From CAVDHB01 sp963608705 (GTDB lineage: Bacteria; Bacteroidota; Bacteroidia; Bacteroidales; Bacteroidaceae), in assembly GCA_963608705.1 (NCBI GenBank), contig CAVDHB010000022.1:1-53026 (forward strand): a DNA stretch of 53,026 bases. Direction: 5' to 3'. Positions 44,781-52,404 of this stretch are shown piece after piece (within the stretch, counting starts at the first letter, position 1; the number at the start of each line of letters is the position of its first letter). The notes beneath the pieces are model-generated. The model had not been told where the DNA came from and ran no database searches. It worked only from the letters and a program-made list of their open reading frames with translations. Made by a program: the position numbers and the translations under genes.

Positions 44781-44854
44781 TCGGGATGGCGCGACTCGAA
44801 CGCGCGACCGCCTGGTCCCAAACCAGGAACGCTAACCAACTGCGCTACATCCCG
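44781..44854 (-). tRNA. tRNA-Pro (anticodon UGG)
   Basis: On the - strand the acceptor CGGGATG pairs with CATCCCG, with discriminator A. The D-arm has AGCGCAGTTGGTTAGCG, the anticodon stem CCTGG/CCAGG holds the loop TTTGGGA with anticodon TGG, and the T-arm has GTTCGAGTC. CCA is not encoded. Length without CCA is 74. The UGG anticodon can read most proline codons. Confidence 0.95.
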
Positions 44855-44863
44855 AAAGCGAGT

Positions 44864-44896
44864 GCAAAGGTAAGGCTTTTCCCTTATTCCACCAAA
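44864..44896 (-). promoter_or_regulatory. Promoter of tRNA-Pro
   Basis: On the - strand TTTG (44896-44893) is followed after 20 bases by TACCTTTG (44872-44865), a consensus Bacteroidota promoter, ten bases before the mature 5' end of the tRNA. Confidence 0.85.
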
Positions 44897-45187
44897 TATT
44901 TTTCGCCTTTTTTTACCCGCCTTGGATGAATTTTCTGGAGAAACGGGTTTACTGTTGCTTCCGTCGGGCAGACAGTGGGATAGAATGTGCGAGTGAGTGC
45001 GTATGTGCAACAAAGGCGTTGTGCTAATTTGTAATATTTCCCCTTGCAATTCGGATGAATTGAGAGAAATAAGCACCTTTTCTCTTAGTAATCGGACGTA
45101 AATAGTGAAGCTAACCTTTAAAATAGAATAAAACCATGCACATATAAAGCCTGTGTGCGCGGTTTGTGTGCTTTTCTTTCACTTGCA
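44897..45187. other. Intergenic stretch between tRNA and ilv promoter
   Basis: About 290 bases with no convincing gene on either strand. It contains a weak GAGAAA/TTTCTC inverted repeat near 45062-45088. Nothing else is recognised. Confidence 0.5.
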
Positions 45188-45219
45188 TTTGTGTATCTAA
45201 GGAAGATGTGTTACTTTTG
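45188..45219 (+). promoter_or_regulatory. Promoter of the ilv operon
   Basis: TTTG (45188-45191) and TACTTTTG (45212-45219) are separated by 20 bases, a consensus Bacteroidota promoter. It lies about 25 bases before the leader-peptide ATG and about 210 bases before ilvD, so the transcript must cross the attenuator. Confidence 0.85.
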
Positions 45220-45244
45220 CCCTCAATTAACAACGTAGAAACAA

Positions 45245-45343
45245 ATGAGAATGCCTTCAGTCCTTTTCGGTATGGTCGTTTTGGTCGTGAATGTCCTTGT
45301 GGTCTTGCAGGGACAGGGGAAAGGCTGTATGGGGTGTTACTGA
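45245..45343 (+). CDS. ilv leader peptide, Val/Leu-rich (attenuator)
   Basis: A 32-codon frame from ATG 45245 to TGA 45341-45343. Residues 6-21 hold eight valines and four leucines, including the unbroken stretch VVLVVNVLVVL (11-21); no isoleucine is present. The rest is short and Gly/Cys-rich (GQGKGCMGCY). Such a composition directly upstream of branched-chain amino acid genes is the mark of a transcription-attenuation leader: slow translation at Val/Leu codons signals starvation. The segment GGGAAAGGC (45317-45325) lies 16 bases before the stop codon, so a ribosome finishing the peptide would cover it. ATG 45251 is an alternative start. Confidence 0.8.
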   Translation: MRMPSVLFGMVVLVVNVLVVLQGQGKGCMGCY

Positions 45344-45401
45344 GCATTCGAAATAGATAACAGATGGCCTTTCCCGTTCAGCAGAGTGGGAGAGGCTTTT
45401 T
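45293..45401 (+). terminator. Attenuator: alternative hairpins ending in a rho-independent terminator
   Basis: The terminator stem is GCCTTTCCC (45367-45375) with GGGAGAGGC (45388-45396; one G-T pair), a 12-base loop and TTTTT (45397-45401). The left arm is also perfectly complementary to GGGAAAGGC (45317-45325) in the leader frame, and this antiterminator can be extended by three more pairs. A further hairpin, GTCCTTG (45293-45299) with CAGGGAC (45308-45314), covers the end of the Val/Leu codon run. These are the pieces of classical attenuation: a ribosome stalled at Val/Leu codons favours the antiterminator, and completion of the peptide favours the terminator. Confidence 0.82.
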
Positions 45402-45429
45402 AATGTGGTAATAAAGAACGAAAAAGAAT

Positions 45430-47229
45430 ATGAAACATCAGTTGAGAAGTGCGGTTTGTACCACTGGAAGACGTATGGCAGGAGCCAGGGCCTTGTGGGT
45501 GGCGAACGGCATGAAAAGAGAACAATTCGGAAAGCCAATTATCGCAATCGCCAATTCTTTCACCCAGTTCGTACCGGGACACACACACTTGCACGACGCA
45601 GGACAGTTTGTGAAGAAAGAGATTGAGAAGATGGGTTGCTATGCCGCCGAGTTCAACACTATCGCCATTGACGACGGTATCGCCATGGGACACGATGGTA
45701 TGTTGTACTCCCTTCCATCCCGAGACATCATCGCGGACAGTGTGGAATATATGTGCAACGCACACAAGGCGGATGCGTTAATCTGCATCTCCAACTGCGA
45801 TAAAATCACGCCGGGTATGCTCATCGCGGCTATGCGTTTGAACATTCCTACGGTCTTCGTGAGTGGAGGACCGATGGAGGCCGGACACTACAAGGGAGAG
45901 AATATCGACCTTATCACGGCCATGATTAAGGGTGCTGACAAGACTGTGTCTGACGAGGAGTTGAACTATATCGAGGAACACGCTTGTCCGGGATGCGGAT
46001 GCTGTTCGGGTATGTTCACCGCCAATTCCATGAACTCCTTGACCGAGGCTATCGGACTGGCGTTGCCGGGCAACGGTACCATCCTTGCCACGCACAAGAA
46101 CCGCCTGCAATTGTTGAAGGATGCGGCGCATCAAATCGTGAAGAACGCCTTTGCCTATTATGAGGATGGAGACGAGAGCGTGCTTCCGCGCAATATAGCC
46201 ACTCGTGCGGCGTTCCTCAACGCCATGACGTTGGACATTGCCATGGGAGGATCCACCAACACTGTGCTGCACTTGTTGGCTGTCGCCAATGAGGGAGGCG
46301 TGGATTTCAAACTGAATGACATTGACCGTTTGAGCCGTCATGTGCCTTGCCTTAGCAAACTGTCTCCTAACACGCATAAATATTCCGTACAGGAATGCGG
46401 ACGTGCCGGAGGTATTCTGGGCATTCTCAATGAACTGAACAAGGGCGGACTGTTGGACACTTCCGTGCACAGAGTGGAAGGGGAGACGTTGGCCGAAGCT
46501 TTGAGAAAGTACGACATTACAGGGGAGACTGTCGACCCGGAGGCACAACGGATCTACTCCAGCGCACCGGGACGCAAGTTCAGCGACGTGATGGGTTCGC
46601 AGGATACGCAGTGGCCTTCGCTGGATAAAGACCGTGCCAACGGATGTATCCGCGACTTGGCGCACGCTTATACGAAAGACGGTGGATTGGCTGTGCTGTT
46701 CGGAAACATTGCGCAGGACGGCTGTGTGGTGAAGACTGCCGGCGTGGACAAGGAAATTTGGAAATTCTCTGGCCCTGCCAAGGTGTATGATTCTCAGGAG
46801 GACGCTTGCAACGCCATCCTTGACGGCACGGTGAAGAGCGGCGATGTGGTGGTCATTACCCATGAAGGCCCCAAAGGAGGACCGGGTATGCAGGAGATGC
46901 TGTATCCGACCTCCTATCTGAAATCCCGCCATTTGGGGAAAGAGTGTGCGTTGATTACGGACGGTCGTTTCTCTGGTGGTACATCAGGATTGAGTATCGG
47001 ACACATTTCGCCAGAGGCTGCCGCAGGAGGCAACATCGGGAAGATAAAGGACGGAGACATCATTGAGATAGACATTCCGAACCGCAGCATCAATGTGAAA
47101 CTCTCCGACGAGGAGCTGGCGGCACGTCCGCAGCAGCCGATGAAACGTCATCGGGAAGTTTCCAAGGCGTTGCGTGCCTATGCTGCGATGGTAAGCTCTG
47201 CAGACAAGGGCGGCGTGAGAATCATTTAA
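45430..47229 (+). CDS. ilvD: Dihydroxy-acid dehydratase
   Basis: A 599-residue iron-sulfur enzyme that dehydrates dihydroxy acids to the keto acids of valine and isoleucine. Cluster and active-site motifs are SNCDKITPGM, CPGCGCCSGMFTANSMN, GGSTNTVLHLLA, NEGPKGGPGM-type HEGPKGGPGMQEML, and TDGRFSGGTSGLSIGH near the C-terminus. Length is standard. It is the first structural gene after the attenuator, with 86 bases from the end of the leader frame. It is followed 22 bases later by ilvB. Confidence 0.97.
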   Translation: MKHQLRSAVCTTGRRMAGARALWVANGMKREQFGKPIIAIANSFTQFVPGHTHLHDAGQFVKKEIEKMGCYAAEFNTIAIDDGIAMGHDGMLYSLPSRDIIADSVEYMCNAHKADALICISNCDKITPGMLIAAMRLNIPTVFVSGGPMEAGHYKGENIDLITAMIKGADKTVSDEELNYIEEHACPGCGCCSGMFTANSMNSLTEAIGLALPGNGTILATHKNRLQLLKDAAHQIVKNAFAYYEDGDESVLPRNIATRAAFLNAMTLDIAMGGSTNTVLHLLAVANEGGVDFKLNDIDRLSRHVPCLSKLSPNTHKYSVQECGRAGGILGILNELNKGGLLDTSVHRVEGETLAEALRKYDITGETVDPEAQRIYSSAPGRKFSDVMGSQDTQWPSLDKDRANGCIRDLAHAYTKDGGLAVLFGNIAQDGCVVKTAGVDKEIWKFSGPAKVYDSQEDACNAILDGTVKSGDVVVITHEGPKGGPGMQEMLYPTSYLKSRHLGKECALITDGRFSGGTSGLSIGHISPEAAAGGNIGKIKDGDIIEIDIPNRSINVKLSDEELAARPQQPMKRHREVSKALRAYAAMVSSADKGGVRII

Positions 47230-47251
47230 CCAAGCTAAACATTACTATTAT

Positions 47252-48967
47252 ATGTCAGAAATGAAAATAAGCGGTAGTGAGGCGTTGATGCGTGCGTTGA
47301 TAGACGAGGGAGTGGACACTATCTTCGGCTATCCCGGCGGTGCCATCATGCCGGTGTACGATGCGTTGTACAGTCACCGCGCGGAATTGAATCATATCTT
47401 GGTACGGCATGAGCAGGGCGCCGCTCATGCAGCCGAGGGGTATGCCCGTGTGTCGGGCAAGGTAGGCGTGTGTATGGTGACAAGCGGTCCCGGAGCCACC
47501 AACACTATCACGGGCATTGCGGATGCGATGCTGGATAGCACGCCGTTGGTAGTCATTGCCGGACAGGTGGGAACCGCCCTGCTGGGTACTGACGCTTTCC
47601 AGGAGATAGACTTGGTGGACGTGACGCAGCCTATCAGCAAATGGTCTTACCAAATCCGTCATGCCAAAGACATCGCATGGGCCGTGTCCCGTGCTTTCTA
47701 TATCGCTTCCACGGGTAGACCAGGCCCGGTAGTGCTGGATTTTCCCAAGAACGCTCAGTTGGAGGAAGTGGATTACCAGCGTGTGGTGACAGATTTCATC
47801 CGCAGTTATATGCCGGTGCCTCCCGTGAACTGGGACAATATCCACAAGGCGGCGGAGATGATAAACGAGGCCGAGAAACCTTTCGTGTTAGTGGGCCAGG
47901 GTGTGGAATTAGGCAGTGCGCAGGAAGAGCTGCGCCGCTTCATCGAGAAGGCGGACATGCCTGCCGGATGTACCTTGTTGGGCTTGTCGGCATTGCCGTC
48001 AGACCATCCGCTGAATGTGGGAATGCTTGGTATGCACGGCTGCTATGCGGCGGCGAAGAAAACGCAGGAGTGCGACTTGCTGATTGCGGTCGGGATGCGT
48101 TTCGACGACCGTATCACGGGTAAGCTCTCCACGTATGCCAAACAGGCGAAGAAGATACATTTTGACATCGACCCGTCGGAAATCAACAAGAACGTGAAGG
48201 TGGACGTACCCGTGCTGGGCAATTGCAAGGAGACACTGGAGGCGGTGACCGCTTTGCTCAAGAAACGGACGCACACAGAATGGAAAGAAAGTTTCAATAT
48301 ATATAAGGAGCAGGAACAGACACAGGTCATAGAGCCGGAGATTCATCCCGCCGGAGGACATATCCGAATGGGTGAGGTGGTGAACGAGGTGACGGAGCAG
48401 ACGCATAACTCCGCCATTATGGTGACAGACGTAGGCCAGAACCAGATGTTCGCCGCCCGTTACTTCAAGTTCTCCCAGCCACGCAGTGTGGCCACTTCGG
48501 GAGGCATGGGAACGATGGGTTACGGACTTCCTGCCGCTATCGGTGCTACTTTCGGTGCGCCAGACCGCACGGTGTGCCTTTTCCTGGGAGATGGCGGCTT
48601 GCAAATGACCATCGAGGAATTAGGTACCATCATGGAGCAACAGGCACCGGTGAAAATTGTGCTGATGAACAACAACTTCCTTGGCAATGTGCGTCAGTGG
48701 CAGGAGATGTTTTTCCATCACCGCTATTCCTTCACCCATATGCTGAACCCCGACTACAACAAGATTGCCGACGCATACGGCATACCCTCGCTGACTGTGA
48801 CTGAACGCAAGGACTTGAAAGCCGGCGTGGAGAAAATGCTTGCTACCAAGGGTCCGTTCCTGCTGCAGGTGGCAGTGGAGGAGGAAGAGAACATCATGCC
48901 GATGTGTGTGCCGGGAGCTGACGTGGATGATATGATGCTTCACTTTGAAAAAGAGGAGGAAATTTAA
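47252..48967 (+). CDS. ilvB: Acetolactate synthase large subunit
   Basis: A 571-residue thiamine-diphosphate enzyme condensing two pyruvates, or pyruvate and 2-ketobutyrate. Seen: FGYPGGAIMPVYDAL with the catalytic glutamate of VRHEQGAAHAAEGYAR, TSGPGATNTITGIADAM, the central FAD-binding-like domain (VGMRFDDRITGKL), and the TPP motif GDGGLQMTIEELGTIM ending in NNNFLGNVRQWQ. The length and motifs fit the biosynthetic, not catabolic, type. Its TAA is immediately followed by the ATG of ilvN. Confidence 0.97.
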   Translation: MSEMKISGSEALMRALIDEGVDTIFGYPGGAIMPVYDALYSHRAELNHILVRHEQGAAHAAEGYARVSGKVGVCMVTSGPGATNTITGIADAMLDSTPLVVIAGQVGTALLGTDAFQEIDLVDVTQPISKWSYQIRHAKDIAWAVSRAFYIASTGRPGPVVLDFPKNAQLEEVDYQRVVTDFIRSYMPVPPVNWDNIHKAAEMINEAEKPFVLVGQGVELGSAQEELRRFIEKADMPAGCTLLGLSALPSDHPLNVGMLGMHGCYAAAKKTQECDLLIAVGMRFDDRITGKLSTYAKQAKKIHFDIDPSEINKNVKVDVPVLGNCKETLEAVTALLKKRTHTEWKESFNIYKEQEQTQVIEPEIHPAGGHIRMGEVVNEVTEQTHNSAIMVTDVGQNQMFAARYFKFSQPRSVATSGGMGTMGYGLPAAIGATFGAPDRTVCLFLGDGGLQMTIEELGTIMEQQAPVKIVLMNNNFLGNVRQWQEMFFHHRYSFTHMLNPDYNKIADAYGIPSLTVTERKDLKAGVEKMLATKGPFLLQVAVEEEENIMPMCVPGADVDDMMLHFEKEEEI

Positions 48968-49537
48968 ATGGAAAAGAAATTCTACACACTCATCGTATAT
49001 TCCGAGAACCTGGCCGGATTGCTGAACCAGGTGACGATTGCCTTCACTCGCCGCAGCGTGAACATCGAGAGCTTGAATGTGGCGGCGTCTTCCACTCCGG
49101 GAGTACACAAGTACACCATCACTTGCTGGAGCACGAAAGACTTGATGGAGAAAATCACCTTGCAGCTGGAGAAACGTATCGACATCCTCCAGGCGAACTA
49201 CTTTGAGGACAACGAGGTGTATATTCAGGAAACGGCTCTCTTCAAGCTGTCCACTCCCGTGGTCTTGGCTCAGCCGGAGATTTCCGCTGTCATCCGTCGT
49301 CATGGCGCAACCATCGTGGAGGTGAACCCCACGTACTCTGTGGTGACGATGCACGGCTTGACGGACGAAATCTTCTCTCTGCGTGACAATTTGAAGAAAT
49401 TTGACTGTATTCTCCAGTATTCCCGTTCGGGGCGTATCGTTATCACGAAAGAATGCACGGAGCGTCTCAACGAATACCTTCACAAGCGAGAGGAACTCTA
49501 TCGTTTGGAAAAGGAAGGAGAAGAGCCGGGCAAGTGA
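48968..49537 (+). CDS. ilvN: Acetolactate synthase small (regulatory) subunit
   Basis: A 189-residue regulatory subunit. An N-terminal ACT domain (YTLIVYSENLAGLLNQVTIAFTRRSVNIESLNV, about 4-75) senses branched-chain amino acids. The C-terminal half (ALFKLSTPVVLAQPEISAVIRRHGATIVEVN) activates the large subunit. It is slightly longer than the roughly 160-residue enterobacterial form, with a charged tail. The start abuts the ilvB stop with no spacer, so translation is probably coupled. Confidence 0.94.
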   Translation: MEKKFYTLIVYSENLAGLLNQVTIAFTRRSVNIESLNVAASSTPGVHKYTITCWSTKDLMEKITLQLEKRIDILQANYFEDNEVYIQETALFKLSTPVVLAQPEISAVIRRHGATIVEVNPTYSVVTMHGLTDEIFSLRDNLKKFDCILQYSRSGRIVITKECTERLNEYLHKREELYRLEKEGEEPGK

Positions 49538-49658
49538 CAATTTCTTGCACACTGCGAGGACAAATGAGCCAAATCTTTGCATCTCTTTTAAGAAGATGGA
49601 GGAGTTCGGCGGTAAAAGGATTAATTTGATTAAAAACAGAAATATTCTTTGCTGAAAA

Positions 49659-49690
49659 TTTGAGAGGATGAAAGTATTTTCCTACCTTTG
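49659..49690 (+). promoter_or_regulatory. Separate promoter of ilvC
   Basis: TTTG (49659-49662) and TACCTTTG (49683-49690) are 20 bases apart, near-consensus. The ilvC ATG is 110 bases further on. ilvC can thus be made independently of the attenuated ilvDBN message. Confidence 0.82.
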
Positions 49691-49761
49691 CAGTGTTGGA
49701 AGAACAATCGTCCGATTGCACAATAACAAACGACAAACGAATAAATAACATAATGAACGAA

Positions 49762-49782
49762 GAATCCCCCATGCGGGGATTC
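49762..49782 (+). promoter_or_regulatory. Hairpin in the ilvC leader
   Basis: GAATCCCC (49762-49769) and GGGGATTC (49775-49782) form a perfect eight-base stem with a five-base loop, ending 18 bases before the ilvC ATG. No T-run follows, so it is not a terminator. It may affect stability or translation of the message. Confidence 0.55.
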
Positions 49783-49800
49783 ATTAAAACAACAAAACAA

Positions 49801-50844
49801 ATGGCACAGATTAATTTTGGTGGAACTATCGAGGAAGTAGCTACACGTGAGGAATTCCCATTGGAGAAAGCGCGTGAAGTATTGAAGAACGAGACAATCG
49901 CCGTATTGGGTTACGGTATCCAGGGCCCCGGTCAGGCGTTGAACCTGCGTGACAACGGTTTCAACGTAATCGTGGGTCAGCGTCAAAGCCCCACTTACGA
50001 CAAGGCTGTGAAAGACGGCTGGAAACCGGGCGAGACTTTGTTCTCTATCGAGGAAGCCTGCGAGAAGGGTACTATCATCTGTATGCTGCTTTCCGATGCC
50101 GCACAGATCGAGCAGTGGCCTACTATTGAGAAACATCTTACCAAAGGAAAGGCTTTGTATTTCTCTCATGGTTTCGCCATCACTTATAATGACCAGACAC
50201 ATGTGATTCCTCCCAAGGACGTGGATGTAATCATGGTGGCTCCTAAGGGTTCTGGTACGTCTTTGCGTAGCTTGTTCCTCGAAGGTCGTGGTATCAACAG
50301 TTCTTACGCTGTATATCAGGACGCTACGGGAAAGGCTGAAGAGCGTACAATGGCTATGGGTATCGGTATCGGCTCTGGTTATATGTTCAAGACTACCTTC
50401 AAACGTGAGGTTTACTCTGACTTGACAGGTGAGCGTGGCGCATTGATGGGTGCTGTGCAGGGCTTGTTCCAGGCTCAGTATGAGACATTACGCGCACACG
50501 GACACACTCCTTCTGAGGCATTCAATGAGACAGTGGAGGAATTTACTCAGTCTTTGATCCCGATGATTGGTGCAAACGGTATGGACTGGATGTACGCTAA
50601 CTGCTCTACTACCGCACAGCGTGGCGCATTGGACTGGATGGGTCCGTTCCACGACGCTATCAAACCGGTGATGGAGAAATTGTACGAGAGCGTGTCTTCT
50701 GGCAACGAGGCTAAGATTTCAATCAACAGCAACTCTCAGCCGGACTACCGTAAGAAACTGAACGCTGAGTTGGAAGCATTGCACAACAGCGAGATGTGGA
50801 AGACTGGCGAGGTGGTTCGCAAGCTCCGTCCTGAGAACAACTAA
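49801..50844 (+). CDS. ilvC: Ketol-acid reductoisomerase
   Basis: A 347-residue class I enzyme that isomerises and reduces acetolactate with NADPH. The Rossmann motif is AVLGYGIQGPGQALNLRDNG. The knotted C-terminal domain is shown by KREVYSDLTGERGALMGAVQG and ETVEEFTQSLIPMIGANGMDWMY with its metal-binding acidic residues. ATG 49801 gives the usual family beginning (MAQINFGG). An in-frame ATG at 49753 would add 16 residues encoded by the leader hairpin and is not supported. It is separated from ilvN by 263 bases with its own promoter, and ends at a clear terminator. Confidence 0.96.
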   Translation: MAQINFGGTIEEVATREEFPLEKAREVLKNETIAVLGYGIQGPGQALNLRDNGFNVIVGQRQSPTYDKAVKDGWKPGETLFSIEEACEKGTIICMLLSDAAQIEQWPTIEKHLTKGKALYFSHGFAITYNDQTHVIPPKDVDVIMVAPKGSGTSLRSLFLEGRGINSSYAVYQDATGKAEERTMAMGIGIGSGYMFKTTFKREVYSDLTGERGALMGAVQGLFQAQYETLRAHGHTPSEAFNETVEEFTQSLIPMIGANGMDWMYANCSTTAQRGALDWMGPFHDAIKPVMEKLYESVSSGNEAKISINSNSQPDYRKKLNAELEALHNSEMWKTGEVVRKLRPENN

Positions 50845-50873
50845 TTAGAAAAGACTATTTTTTGAATAATCGA

Positions 50874-50909
50874 ACACGCCGTTCCTCACGAGGGACGGCG
50901 TGTGTTTTT
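50874..50909 (+). terminator. Terminator of ilvC
   Basis: ACACGCCGT (50874-50882) pairs perfectly with ACGGCGTGT (50895-50903), and GTTTTT follows. A strong rho-independent terminator 30 bases after the stop. Confidence 0.92.
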
Positions 50910-51022
50910 ATCAGAGTATGTGCGTTGTCTAGCGGGTAGAAGCCTTGATAGTGTTTGCTTCTGCCCGGTTTTGTATCTGTACTCCTCTTATATTATAGAC
51001 CTGTAAATCTATGCTCTTGGGA

Positions 51023-51284
51023 GATTACTAAGTCTTGCCTTGAGGGATTACTAGGTTTGGCCTCGAGAGATTACTAGGTTTGGTCTCAAGAGATTACTAG
51101 GTTTGGCCTCAAGGGATTACTAGGTTTGGCCTTAAGAGATTACTAGGTTTCATAGATTCTGTCCTAAGATGGTATCATACTCTGAACCAATAGATTACAA
51201 TGCTCTTTCTCACGAATTTATTAGGTTTGGCCTCAAGAGATTACTAGGTTTGGGCTTAATAGATTACTAGGTTTGGCCTCAAGG
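51023..51284. repeat. Array of 23-bp direct repeats
   Basis: The unit is GATTACTAGGTTTGGCCTCA plus AGA or AGG. Six head-to-tail units run from 51023 to about 51160 with the outer ones degenerate. After about 55 unrelated bases, three more lie at 51216-51284. There are no unique spacers, so it is not a CRISPR array. No open frame is maintained. The surrounding 50910-51022 and 51285-51380 hold nothing I recognise. Confidence 0.88.
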
Positions 51285-51380
51285 GCTTGCTTGATTAAGG
51301 CTTTTTCTATTAATAATTCTGTGGTAATAACCGTTTAAAGCCTTAAAATAGAGGTTTATGTTAAAATAATTAGGGAAAAA

Positions 51381-51412
51381 TTTGGAGGATAGTTAAAATA
51401 TTCCTACATTTG
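51381..51412 (+). promoter_or_regulatory. Promoter of the HU-like gene
   Basis: TTTG (51381-51384) and TACATTTG (51405-51412) are 20 bases apart, a consensus promoter, 31 bases before the start codon. Confidence 0.85.
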
Positions 51413-51443
51413 CACTGATATAATTGTTAAACATTATTGCGTA

Positions 51444-51965
51444 ATGCAAAAGTTTAAACTCGTAAAGAAGGTCAACCCGGCGAAACGTCAGGAACCTAAG
51501 AAATGGTACACCATTCCTCTCGGTGAGGTGGCGCAGAACGTGAAGGCGATGACCCGTGCGGCCACAGCTAACACTACTACGGCTTCGATTGAAATGGAGG
51601 CCGCCATGGAGTTGTTCGGACAATATGCCGTACAGCAGCTTCAGCAGGGACACACCGTCCGTTTGGGGAATTTGGGTACGCTGCGCATATCGTTCAAGAG
51701 CGATGGCGTAGAGGACATAACCAAATTCAACGCCTCAAAGATGATACACGACCCTCGTGTTGTCTTCACGCCAACCCGTGAGTTCGCGAACAGTGTCATC
51801 AGCGGTCTGAGGTTCCAAAACGCTGGTGTGTTGGATGAGCATGTAAGCTATGCTTCGCTCACTGACTACAAGATTGCGAAGGGAATCATCACTCCAGACT
51901 CTGGAACGACGGAACCCGGTGGTGGAGAGCAAGGCGGTGGGGAAGATCCCGATTTAAAGGTATAG
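51444..51965 (+). CDS. HU-family DNA-binding protein (HU-HIG type)
   Basis: A 173-residue member of the long Bacteroidota HU relatives. The N-terminal 125 residues carry the domain: KKWYTIPLGEVAQNVKAMTRAATANTTTASIEMEAAMELFGQYAVQQLQQGHTVRLGNLGTLRISF split by family-typical helices, and a DPRVVFTPTREF segment. The last 25 residues are Gly/Glu-rich (GGGEQGGGEDPDLKV), a tail seen in this subgroup. It presumably shapes or packages DNA. It stands alone under its own strong promoter and is followed by two hairpins. Confidence 0.85.
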   Translation: MQKFKLVKKVNPAKRQEPKKWYTIPLGEVAQNVKAMTRAATANTTTASIEMEAAMELFGQYAVQQLQQGHTVRLGNLGTLRISFKSDGVEDITKFNASKMIHDPRVVFTPTREFANSVISGLRFQNAGVLDEHVSYASLTDYKIAKGIITPDSGTTEPGGGEQGGGEDPDLKV

Positions 51966-52031
51966 GGATTCCACCTATGCGGAGCAGGTCACAATGTCGA
52001 AGCTTACGCTGCATGCGCTGACCCGGATTTG

Positions 52032-52098
52032 TAATCATCTTCGATGATTATTGGAATGTGAATATTCCGGCGGATAACGTTATCCGCCGGAATTGTTT
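52032..52098 (+). terminator. Two hairpins after the HU-like gene, the second a terminator
   Basis: TAATCATC-TTC-GATGATTA (52032-52050) is a perfect small hairpin. ATTCCGGCGGATAAC (52064-52078) is followed at once by its exact inverse (52079-52093) and then TGTTTT. The second, 15 bases per arm, is the likely terminator. Confidence 0.75.
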
Positions 52099-52128
52099 TA
52101 GTAATCACTGGGCGGAAGGCTGTTGTTG

Positions 52129-52177
52129 AATCGGAAATTGGCTTTCGGCTATACCCCACGGTTTAAGCCAACCGATT
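52129..52177 (+). other. Structured intergenic segment
   Basis: AATCGG (52129-52134) and TTGGCTT (52138-52144) pair in order with AAGCCAA (52165-52171) and CCGATT (52172-52177), giving a 13-pair stem with one three-base bulge and a 20-base loop. No T-run follows. It lies upstream of the lipoprotein promoter. Function unknown. Confidence 0.4.
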
Positions 52178-52274
52178 GCTCACCTCACGAGAATATTTTA
52201 TGCATCTTACGCATATTTTTTAATATGGTAATTAAGCAAAACCAACTCATAGTCAAAAAGAGCAGAATGGAGTG

Positions 52275-52306
52275 TTGGGCTATTCCGTTTCTTTCATCTA
52301 ATTTTG
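52275..52306 (+). promoter_or_regulatory. Promoter of the small lipoprotein gene
   Basis: TTG (52275-52277) and TAATTTTG (52299-52306) are 21 bases apart. The leader to the ATG is about 95 bases. Confidence 0.65.
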
Positions 52307-52404
52307 CATTTGCAAGGATAACGGAAAGCTCCATCCGGCATCTTTGTGTCTCGTTGATATTAAACAAACCTATCCGAGCGGAGCTAAGGATAATAAAACG
52401 ATTG

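Noticed and set aside
49596..49655. Second leader peptide before ilvC (20 codons with several Ile/Leu codons)
   Set aside because: It lies upstream of the ilvC promoter, its Ile/Leu content is modest in an AT-rich stretch, and no terminator/antiterminator pair follows.
49753..49800. N-terminal extension of ilvC from ATG 49753
   Set aside because: The added 16 residues are encoded by the leader hairpin and the family begins at MAQINFGG; ATG 49801 is the better start.
51023..51284. CRISPR array
   Set aside because: Repeats are directly adjacent 23-base units with no unique spacers, and no cas genes are in the window.
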